Made by a program: the position numbers and the translations under genes. Below the pieces are notes generated by a model, which had not been told where the DNA came from, did no database searches, and worked only from the letters and a program-made list of their open reading frames with translations. This document shows positions 49,401 through 58,931 of a DNA stretch of 64,000 bases, one piece after another. Location of the stretch: positions 13,968,001 to 14,032,000 of the forward strand of contig NC_058494.1 in NCBI RefSeq assembly GCF_020382885.2. Reading direction: 5' to 3'. Numbering within the stretch: the first letter of the stretch is position 1; each line of letters begins with the position of its first letter. The DNA comes from Scatophagus argus. Lineage: Eukaryota; Chordata; Actinopteri; Scatophagidae.

Positions 49401-51878
49401 TGTGACAAATACGTCTTTTATGCGTGACTCACCTCGACTAGTTTGTATAGGAACGAATACACAAGGGAGGCATTGGAGTTCTTGTTGGTCGTGGCCACCA
49501 CTGTTCAGAGATCAGGTCAAGGAGTATTTTACTACAATAATGATAATTCTGTTGAATGTGTTTTACTTGTGGCTCTCATGTCACAGTTCACAGCTGACTA
49601 CATTTCTGCATTATTATTTCTTAATGACAGCAACATCTAGGACAAGGATACGGTACAGGTTGCTGTATTTGATCCACATGAAGTGAACGCTGCCATGTGA
49701 CAGCACAGGGCAGAGAAGCCCTTCCTCTTCATGCTGCATGAGCAAAGGCAAGAAGTGGTCGATCTCTGCCATGTCCACATCGCCTTTGTAGTTCCGACAT
49801 ATCAACACCTGAGCGAAGAGAATAACACAACATCAGACCACTGCATGTTAAGCTACATTATTATGATTATTATATTTGTTAATTAACAGTACACATTTCT
49901 AATTTTAGCGTCTCAGTTGCCATACCACCCTGAACATGCCCGATCTCGTCTGATTTCAGAAACTAAGCAGGGTTGGGCCTGGTTAGTACTTGGATGGAAC
50001 ACTGTCTGTAAATATCAGGTGCTGGAAGCTTTATGGCGTTGGTGGTATAGTGGTTAGCATAGCTGCCTTCCAAGCAGTTGACCTGGGTTCGATTCCCGGC
50101 CAACGCATGTTTTTCACTCTTCTCTCAGGAACTCCTTCTTTCCCTCTGCCATCAGACTCCTCAACAGCTGACAGGAGTCAGTAACAATCCACTGTTCCCT
50201 TGCACATACTGACTGCTTACATTCAGCAACACAGTAACTGCACTAACTCCACTTTTTACTCCGTTGACAAGTTCTGTCACTAACTCCTGGGAGTCCGCAT
50301 ACCCTTTCAGCTTTAAGAACAATACCTATTATCCTAAAAAGGAAAGATGTCTTCAGAAAGGCAGATGCAAAACAGGTCAAACCTGCTCAAGATGCAACAT
50401 CCTGAGGTTATAGACAACTGCAGGTCAGAAAAGCAGCAGCTTGCTGGGAACAAATTAGATGTCACATGTGTTGCTGTACAAGTAACACATCTTTAATCAG
50501 ACACAGAACATCTGAACAACAATGAGTCGAATAATCGATCAGTTGAACCAAAGAAGATCAGTTGCTGATTATTTCGATAATCAATTTTTTTACTTCAGTC
50601 ATTTTTCAAGCAAATGTCAAACACTTGCTGGCTCCAGCTTCCCACACATAAGGATTTGCTGTTGTTTTTTTTGTCATTTATGATAGTACATGAAGAGTTC
50701 CAGCAATGTTGGCTGGATTTGAAGACGTCCCCCTTGGCTCTGAGAAATTGTGATGAGCATTTTTCACAATTTCTTTTGATATTTTGTATACTGAACAATT
50801 AATTGGGAAAATAATTGCAAGATTAACTGATGATTGGCCAGCCAATTTGACAGGAGAGTAAATAGTCAGGATGTTGATCATTAGGAAACCTACCTGTGCT
50901 GCAGTTCATATTTATTCATTACATAAAATATCCTAAATCAATCATAAAATACACTGTTCTAACTTCATTTTAGAGTCTGTAACTATTTCACAATATATGC
51001 ATCAGGATTCGTGCCACGCTGCACACAGCTGGTGAACCCCCCTTTCATGTTTTACACTGCCCATCAGACAGCCTAAGTCCATCACTGTAATCAAGCATCC
51101 ACAGGATGTGTCGGACAGTCCACGGTGGGGCTACCACTGATTGCACTCGTCTCTGTCCTGTCAAAGCTCTGGGGTCCTGTGGTGTCCTGTGTGTCCCTTC
51201 ACCTGTTGTGGCTGATCCGTGTAAATGAACGAGGCCCCCTGGATGTGACAGACTTTAACAGTATCTATAAAAGATACTGGAAGTTTTCTTACACAAAGTG
51301 CCAGTCGGCTGGACAGGTGTCACAGCTGTGCAGCATATCACGAGTAACTGACGTCTCTTAAGACTGGGAAAAGCTAAGACAAGAGGAAATGAGGGAGACG
51401 TAGAGACACGTTAACGTAAAGAAAAACACTACATGAGCACTCCCATCTCCGTTTCTTGGTTAACGCTGACTTGTGTGTCAGGTTACATTTTCTGTGTGGA
51501 GAGAAAAGGATGTTTATGCCATGCAAAGTGACTAAAGGCTTACAGGTGCAGCAGTGTGATCAGTCACTTTCACTTAAGCTATTCAGCTGCAGCCCGTATT
51601 TCCACTGACAGACTTGCATCCGGAAGTAAAAACGAAAACGCCGATGAATGAGTGTGTCGCAAGCTCTTTATTAATTTTTAACGACTCCAGCGCTATTAAT
51701 GTTTAACAATTAAAGCAACAGTTGAAACGCAACAGGAGCAGCAAAAAGAAAGAATAAGTATTGGGTTTCATAGTTTTGTAAGTGTCGCGTAAAACCAAAT
51801 GAGGAATCATGAGTATCTACAACGATTAAATCTTACCTTCCCCTTCAGATCCAGGATGAATACAGCGGAGGCAGACAT
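46466..51878 (-). CDS. ap1m2: AP-1 clathrin adaptor mu2 subunit
   Basis: Medium subunit of the epithelial AP-1B adaptor, which reads YxxPhi sorting signals at the trans-Golgi network and recycling endosomes. Twelve coding exons on the minus strand: 51878-51837, 49808-49652, 49500-49433, 49302-49172, 49080-48933, 48288-48162, 48058-47916, 47812-47741, 47512-47354, 47222-47097, 46720-46645, 46491-46466. Phases join exactly to 424 residues (human 423). Exon 1 reads [14 protein letters not shown]. The longin-type N-terminal domain ([34 protein letters not shown]) spans about 1-145. The mu-homology domain follows ([53 protein letters not shown]), ending [40 protein letters not shown] and the C-terminus identify mu1B (AP1M2) over AP1M1. 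The exon 2 donor (GTATCC) is weak. Intron 1 holds a tRNA gene. Confidence 0.95.
49912..50031 (+). pseudogene. 5S rRNA pseudogene
   Basis: CATACCACCCTGAACATGCC, CGATCTCGTCTGAT, ACTAAGCAGGGTTGGGCCTG, GTTAGTACTTGGATGG and CAGGTGCTGGAAGCTTT follow vertebrate 5S rRNA across its whole length (about 120 nt). The 5' terminal stem is altered and the internal control region after TTGGATGG is changed (AACACTGTCTGTAAATATC in place of GAGACCGCCTGGGAATACC). It is therefore a decayed, probably untranscribed copy or a 5S-derived element. It ends only about four bases before a tRNA gene. Confidence 0.85.
50036..50107 (+). tRNA. tRNA-Gly (anticodon TCC)
   Basis: A 72-nt tRNA with a perfectly paired 7-bp acceptor stem (GCGTTGG with CCAACGC). 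It has a D arm (GGTATAGTGGTTAGCAT, overlapping box A), anticodon loop CTTCCAA giving TCC, and the T arm and box B GGTTCGATTCC, then discriminator A. A TTTTT Pol III terminator follows at about 50109-50113. All promoter boxes and stems look intact, so it may be functional. It lies inside ap1m2 intron 1 on the opposite strand. Confidence 0.93.
50108..50330 (+). repeat. LINE-like 3' remnant
   Basis: AACTCCTTCTTTCCCTCTGC begins a short frame reading [13 protein letters not shown]. This resembles the end of the reverse-transcriptase ORF of several fish non-LTR elements, followed by a stop and 3' UTR-like sequence. The remainder of the element is absent. The boundary with the tRNA is immediate, so a chance insertion or a composite element are both possible. 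Confidence 0.5.
50515..50845. repeat. Dispersed repeat family, copy C
   Basis: The most complete of four copies. AATCGATCAGTTGAACC and GATTATTTCGATAATCAATT lead to GTCAAACACTTGCTGGCTCC, AGCTTCCCACACATAAGG and TTTGTCATTTATGATAGTAC. Then come GAAGACGTCCCCCTTGGCTC, TGAGAAATTGTGATGAGC, TTTTTCACAATTTCTTTTGA and the closing AATTAATTGGGAAAATAATT. The start and end carry ATTAATCGATTAAT-like words in inverted arrangement, as in a miniature terminal-inverted-repeat element. It lies in ap1m2 intron 1. Confidence 0.7.
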
Positions 51879-52142
51879 CGTGTTTGTGCTCACAGGAACG
51901 CAACATGCAAGTCTACAAAGGACACAAAGTTTAAAGTGCGAATTCAGTCCTCACTGGCTTGATTCTTGTTTCATTTCACCCAAACTAGAGACATTCATCA
52001 GCCTGAGGTGATCATGGATTCCACCGTGTCTTTTTCCTGAAGGTGTCGTGACGTCACCACACGCAGGTGAAACATTAACCAGCTCACCTGAGCAGAGAGG
52101 AGGGGGAGGAGGAGGAGGTGGTGGTTGTGCGGCTCCGCTCAT
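51879..52142 (-). promoter_or_regulatory. ap1m2 5' flank
   Basis: Sequence immediately upstream of the ap1m2 start on the minus strand. It includes a TGACGTCA palindrome (52045-52055 region, GTCGTGACGTCACC), a consensus CRE for CREB/ATF proteins. A CCTCC-rich purine/pyrimidine tract lies near 52096-52125. No TATA box is obvious. The start of transcription is not visible. Confidence 0.45.
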
Positions 52143-52156
52143 CCGCTAGAGGGCGA
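52143..52156 (+). promoter_or_regulatory. Candidate CTCF site
   Basis: CCGCTAGAGGGCGA agrees with the CTCF core at nearly every constrained position. It sits just outside the ap1m2 promoter, in the same orientation as the candidate at 33069. Motif match only. Confidence 0.4.
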
Positions 52157-55100
52157 TACAGATACACAAATCATGTCAGAGACAAAGGGTGACTTGTTGG
52201 GTAGTGAGTCTGCAACTGCTGACCACATTCAAGAGTCTGGTGACACTACAGTGGTGTGAAATGCATGTGAGAGTGAATTAATTTTATTCATAAGATAAAC
52301 ACTGACCACCAACACAGGAGTCATCCATTTTCTGCAGAGCTTCTGCACATCAGAAAATAATTTGTCATCTGAAAGCGTTAGGTATTATAACTCGCTTTTT
52401 ACACTGCAGCCAATAGTTGTTCACATTTCTGAACACTGCCAAAGACAAAGTCAAATCATCAGTCAGAGTCACAAACGTCCTGGGGACACATTACTGTGGT
52501 GTCCCTTCGGTTACGGTGTCATTTCCTCATTATCTGAAGGAAACATTTTTGCTGTTTTATGGAACACATTAAAAACAAACAAACAAAAAAAAAACCAGTC
52601 CATCAAAGAAGTATAAAATCATTTCTGATTATTTATGATGCATATTTGTATGTAGTCAGCATGATCTAAAAGTAGACTGAGGGGATAAGGGTCAACTCCC
52701 AAGAGTGGAGCTTCTGGCATGACACCATCAGACAGCGTTGGATGGGAAACTGGTGAGGGATCTCGTTCTTGTCACACCACTTCCTTAGCTGGCTTGTACC
52801 CATCTATGGTGAAATAATGCAGTCCAAACTGACAGAAAAGGAAAAAAAATAATAAAGGCGGGTAGCAACATTTTTCAGTATTTCCTGATGATTATGATAT
52901 TGTCTAAAAGTACAGTGGGTTATAAAATCTGTTTTACCAGGAAGGGTGACTTTTTTTCCTTTTTGTTTTTGTGGAGTTTTTATTCTTTAAAAGGTAGACT
53001 TTTGCTCTACTTTTATCTGAGAGTATATGTGCAGTTTCTGGCCTCAGGGTTGCAGAAACACTTACTGATCACATGCTTGGGGAGCTTCTTAAGCCATAAA
53101 GCTTGTTCTACAAGAACTCCAGGTATTACCAGCCCCCAGCCCCACTGGGCCTCTCTGTGTGGTATTATGCCAGAGATCCCAGCCCCCATTCATGTTCTAA
53201 TGTCTGCTTCCTATCATCCATGCGTAGGAAGGCAGTGACTAAGAATAACACACTGCCATAGCAGAGGCGTGTGAATGTGTGCCTCTGAGGACCGGATGGA
53301 GTCTTTTCCAATATCCCTTCCTTTAGTCCACATGGGTTTGGTTCTCCTTATCTGGATTTTGCTTATCTAATGAGACAAGAGCTATCAAAGCAATAAGCAC
53401 GCCTTAAACATGTTGTCTTCACACAGGAAATGAGCCATTCTAAGACTATGATAAAGACCTTGCTTCTTATTCAGTCACTTTATTAATGATGTTTTACAAA
53501 AGCCAGGACATTTGAAATACATCCCAGTTTATCAGAATGTTGTCACTTTTTCCAGTCAAGGTTCGCTTCTACAAATGTTTAGGTTGTAATGTCAGTCCAA
53601 ATCAGTCTGAAAGTCTGGAGTCTGGAGGAGCACTTTTCCTTTGGGTAAACATCATTGTTATTTCCTTCAGCTTCGACTACATGTAGTAGTCTTTGTGTTT
53701 GACTCTCCCTCACTGGTTCACATGACTTGGATTATAAAGGATCCTTCTAAAGTGGCTGTGCTCCAACATAAACATATGGTAACACTTCACACTCAGGTCA
53801 AGATGAAAAAGCTTGACTTTTCCATCGGTGCTTTGGTGCTGCAGCTCTGAACAAAAAGCACTACCTAATCTAACACTAGACGGAGGTTTCCTCTGCTCTT
53901 TACTTACACTAAACTTAGACTTAAATTTGTACTGAATCAACTCAGTGCAGCCAGTAACATCAGCGACGGGTCGGATGAACAATTGCTCAATTATCTGAGT
54001 CATTTTTAAAGGAAAAATGCCAAACAGTTGCCAGCTTAGATCATTTGCTGCTTTTATTTGCCAAACATCTTTGAGCTCTGGACTGAAGGTCAGGCAAAAC
54101 AATAATTTTGAAAAGACTTCCTTGTGCTTTGGAAAATCTATGTTCTAACATATTATAGACAAACTAATTCATTTTTAATTCAAGAAAATACTCATCAATC
54201 AGCAATGCAAGTAGCAGCACTAAACAAACATGGGGAACATGTGAATGTGACCCACAATAATCCCAACACAATTTTTATATACAAAGAAAAAGGAAGGTGA
54301 TGAGGTATATTCTTTCAGACGGCCAAAATCTCATATGCCCCCATCAATAAAGGCTGTCATGAACATCCATTGTCCTCTATATTATCATTCTAACCCTGTT
54401 AGAATGATGTTAGACCCCCACTGAGCTTTAGTTTTGACAGTGTTACTGGTTAAAATAGCAGTTGCTTTGTTCAGTTTTGTATGTATATATTACTTTGTTT
54501 ATGTATAAATATCTGCTGTTTATATTCACCAGTCACCAGTCATTACTCATCCAACTGAACCCACTGAATTCAACCTTGTCAACATTAATTTTTATATTCA
54601 TGGGAAGTTTTCATTGGTGGAAAATGCAAAAATGATTCCAAAAAATAACTGAAATTATCACAAGCCACTTTGGGTGGAAAACCGCCCTATCTGGCAACAT
54701 AGTTTCGAGAATGTGATAATTAAAAGTAAAATAGATGAGAAGCTCAGATGACATGAACTGTGATACTTAAAACACCTTAGATCACCTTAAATCCATTGTA
54801 GGCCAATATTGTGGTGTGATGGGAAAGACAGCTCTGAACTGTGGCCTACTCAGCATGGTGACACAGAGAGAAAGAGATATTAGTGAGATATCCTGTGAAA
54901 CGTGCCATGATAGTCGCTCTGACTGCTAGTTTTGGAAATGATACAGGATGCCCAGCAGTGCTGCTCATGACATTCACCACCTTTCACTGACACTGTAGAT
55001 CCACCCTGAGTGTACAGCCGATTAAAATAAATAGCGTTTTTCTCACAGTGCATGTATCACTTGCATCCCCCTGCGTCCTGTCGTCAGAGATGCTGTGGTT

Positions 55101-57360
55101 CAGTTTGTTTGGCCCTCAGGTTGTCAGGCAGAGAGCTTTAACAGGCTGTTGTTGTTGCTTAATTATCAGGACAGTTGGTGCCCTGTTTGGTAATCTGACA
55201 GGGGAATATCAACTCTCCCCCCGCTCACCCCCACCTTCAGCTGTCAATTTCTTGAGGACACTCCCCTTTGCTTACGAGTCAGTGGTGTGAGATGCAACTC
55301 CACCCGGTTGCCTGTCAGCTGGCCAATAGGAAGACAATGAGCACTATGTAAATAATAAGATGAGGAGAGGATGTGGATGACAGAGAGCATGGCAGGCGGC
55401 AGGTGTCATTTGTCACCTGAGCCTCAGGTGTATCTGCCTTTTGCCTCATGGGTATGGCTCACAGGGATACTGCGAGTGAAACATAAGAGTGCTGCTTAGC
55501 TGCAAATAGCCTCATTAGAGGTTGAAAGGATCATTTTATCAAGAGCAAAGTTGGTGCATAAAACTAAAGATACTATTTAGCCTTGATCAGACGTGATGCT
55601 GTTGGGTGTGGCGTCTACGCTGGAATGTGGATGTCAGTACCTGACGGACGACATACCACAGCTTCCCTGTGAAACAAGCTGATGGTAGTGCAGTGAGCCA
55701 GGTGCAAGGCCTGTGCCTCAAGTCTCTCTCTTTCACCCACTTTATGAAAGGCTTCGTGAATGTCTAAGCAGGAGCCTTTTTTCAGCTCTTGTAAACCACT
55801 GATTTTCAAATCTGTGTCACTGGAGATTTGGATTTAAAAGACATAAATAAATAAATATTATCAACAAAACGCTTTCTGTAAAACACTTTTCCTTCAGCTA
55901 CTAGATCATGTTATATTTTAAATTTATTCATTGCTGCAAACACAGAAGCATAAAGCATTATGACATCAGCGAAGGGAACTCTCTGCATGTGCATTATTTG
56001 AACAATGAAACCTGGGCATATCTGGCATGAAGATTTGGTTTTTGTCTGGGTCAGGCATGCACCCATCCTGTAAGCATCTACTTAAATACTTTGTAACCTG
56101 CTGTATTATAATTATGGTTATGATTATGATTACTCAGTAGCTCATTTTAATGTTACTTTATTTGGAACATCATAAAACCTTTCTTTTAGGAGAGCTGTAT
56201 CTTGTTGATAAATCACTTCTCAGTGGTTACTGATGCTGCACTGCTTGCTACCTGAATGACCACCTCCCCTGCTCCCCGTTGCACTGGGCCAGACCTTTTA
56301 TTTCACAGAGAGGAACCATTATACATTATGAATTATGGAGCAGGGTTACTAGATTAGCGACAGGATGTTTGGTGGTTGTTTGCTTTTATGGGTGAGTCAG
56401 ACCACCTTGGACTATTCAGACAGCACCCTTATGTGATTTGTTATCTGTCCCTCTCTCTCTTAAACTACTTGTGTTGAATTCTACATAAGCTTTTAATTTC
56501 TCTTCATCCTATGGGGGAAGACGAGGAAATGTTAGACACTGATTCCAAGTCAGATATTATGAGATATAAAATGATATTCATGATATCTTTTCCAAAACCC
56601 AAGCCAAAACCCAAGCCAACTTAGTTTTAGTCATTTAAAATGACATCACCAGAGTAAAAACCACAAACTCAAGTCTTCATAGCAATATGTTTCCCCTTTG
56701 AGTGAAGTCATTCCAGGTATTTCCCAATAACTTAAAAGAAAATATTAAACACTACAGTGTGCACATTCATCATTTGATGTTGTAACTGAATCGATGAACC
56801 ATCTCTGCGGCTTGTGATGAATGGAGTAGAATTTGTCTGAAATTCAGTTAGGAGTTGAGACACTGTAGGTATTACCAAACTGGCTTTCTGTTAAGGTTAA
56901 ATCATCAGGTGATAGAGTGGATCATGAAAATGAGAGGAAATATGGTTGTTTGTGTTGGCTCAGGTGCAAGAACATTAAATTCCCCATCATGTGATAACAA
57001 ATCTGCTCTTTAGACAAAAGCAGACAAGCAGGACTTGAGCCTGAAGGTGATCAGATTAATCACTCATCCACTCTGTGTGCATGTTAGCAATGAGCTGTAG
57101 ACGGAGAGCGTTGGCAACGTTTCCAGGCAACGCAAACAGGTTACATGGACATCCATTGTGACATCCAATCTTAGAGTAATTAGCTGTGTTGGTGGAGAAC
57201 TGTGTGAAACATTTAGTGCTGGGATCACTTGTCTTATTTCACTACAATCCTATCGTCTGTCTTGGATTGGACGAGACTGTGTTTTGCTGAGATATGCCAG
57301 TATCAGTCGCACAATCAACTTTACTCAGCTGTAAAACCGACCCCCATTCAAATGAAAGAC
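52157..57360. other. Intergenic, ap1m2 to ldlr
   Basis: No gene recognised. A copy of a dispersed repeat lies at 53960-54200. Open frames up to 130 codons lack family resemblance. In human the AP1M2-LDLR interval holds many genes (for example SLC44A2, ILF3, DNM2, SMARCA4); none is seen here. Confidence 0.5.
53955..54205. repeat. Dispersed repeat family, copy D
   Basis: GAACAATTGCTCAATTATCT, GAAAAATGCCAAACAGTTGC, CAGCTTAGATCATTTGCTGC, GTCAGGCAAAACAATAATTT, ACATATTATAGACAAACTAA and CAAGAAAATACTCATCAATC appear in the order of the family seen at 21.7, 44.4 and 50.5 kb. Confidence 0.65.
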
Positions 57361-57377
57361 AAGTTAAACATTTTTCT

Positions 57378-58931
57378 TTTATTTAAAACAGAACAACACA
57401 AAATCAAACAATGTGCATTAACAAGCAGGCTGTGGTGCATCAGTTCTTATCCTTACATACATGTTGCTGTGATGGAGAACGTTATTATTTGCACACTGAA
57501 ATATGTGCCTTAATCTCACAGTGAAAACAAAGAGTCTTAGTAACAGAAAGGCAAAAAGCAAAATAAATTACGCGACTTCTCACTGAAAAAGCAACAGCGG
57601 TGGAGGAGAGCTTCAAAATTCTCCAGCGCTAACCTGCCACAGTTTCTCAAACAGGCTGTCACACACTAATCTGAACAGGTGTCCAAAGTCCAAAGGTTTG
57701 ATCGAATATAAGATAAATATCAGCTGTACAATGTAATGGTTAGACTGACCTTACTGGAACAAAAACAATTCACAGTGGTAGGTGCTAACTTGCCACATGA
57801 CAACAATCAAAAACCTTCTCTTATATATTTCCATAAATAAATAAAAGAATCTCTTACATATTTACAGTATTTCTTGATTAAAAATGTACAAATGTAAAAG
57901 GGCAACATCAGAATGACCTTTAGAGAGTTTTACAAAATATTTACAGAAACTATTTACACTGTTTTGATAAGTAATCACCTACAGTGACTTTTTTTTTTTT
58001 TTTTTTTTTACTTAACATTTTCTTCATTTTGGTTGACTTCAGAAATCTCAGCAGCTTTTTCATTTATAATGTAAACCATCTGTGACTCACCACACACAGA
58101 TGACCCTGTTTGAAGACGGGTCGCAAAAGGAACAAAAATAACAGCATAAGAGTTATTATGCTATTATTATGATTAAAATGCCACTTACAGACTATGATGG
58201 ATGACAGTAAAGACAAATTGCTCTGATATGGGAGCCAACAAAAATGTGCAATTCTGTGCCCAGAAGAAGACAAAGCCACAGTATAATTATGAAAGCCTGG
58301 GGCTAAAGCACTGTGGTATTACCTACACAGAGACTGCTTTGGAAGAAAGGAGTAAGTAAGGCATTTATGTACACCCATTAATCTTTACCAAATATCCACA
58401 GTGTGGATGCAAGGCACACAAGAATCTTAAAGACAATATATGTCAGGCATTTCAAGTTAAACTTGTGACTTGTGTTTTGTGTATTTAGGTAATCCACATG
58501 ATGGAGTTATTTGTTGATGGCAACGTAAGCAAGTGTCTACGTCAACAACAACATGCTGAGATAGACGCTTTTTGGACAGCTTCAAAAGAGTCAAGGCTCC
58601 AGGATGAAGAACACTGTCTTCTGAAACTGTGCAGTAATCCTTCAATGTGAAACCATTTTGTGGTCTGGCTAAATGGCTTCCTGCAGTTATGCTCAATTTT
58701 GTCATACTAAACTTTCAAAGATCTTTTTATATGTTCCTTCTTTTTCAGTTCTTTCTTCATACTTGGACGGCACAGTGCTGAGGTCAGAAACGTACACCAC
58801 AAAATGAGCTCACCGGAGGGGAGGGAAGAGGCAGCAGCAGTAAAAAAAAAAAAAAAGGCCCTTCAAAAAAAATAAAATAAAATAAAAAAATCACTTCAAA
58901 TAAAGTGAAAAGTGTCTTCTTCATCTTTGGG
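57378..58931 (-). other. ldlr 3' UTR
   Basis: About 1.55 kb of A/T-rich non-coding sequence after the ldlr stop on the minus strand, to an AATAAA read at 57383-57378. It includes a 21-base A-run in the transcript sense (57989-58009) and an AU-rich element at 57836-57844. The extent is inferred, but long 3' UTRs are typical of vertebrate LDLR genes. Confidence 0.5.
57836..57844 (-). promoter_or_regulatory. AU-rich element in ldlr 3' UTR
   Basis: In the transcript sense the sequence reads TTTTATTTATTTATGG and contains the nonamer TTATTTATT. This is the core of class II AU-rich elements that bind mRNA-decay factors. Mammalian LDLR messages carry AU-rich elements in their 3' UTR that govern turnover. 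The position here fits, but function is inferred. Confidence 0.5.

Noticed and set aside
49912-50031. Functional 5S rRNA gene
   Set aside because: The internal control region and 5' terminal stem are altered, so it is called a pseudogene.
49990-50184. 64-codon open frame across the 5S relic, tRNA-Gly gene and LINE-like remnant
   Set aside because: It is a chance frame through structural RNA sequence; the RNA features explain the stretch.
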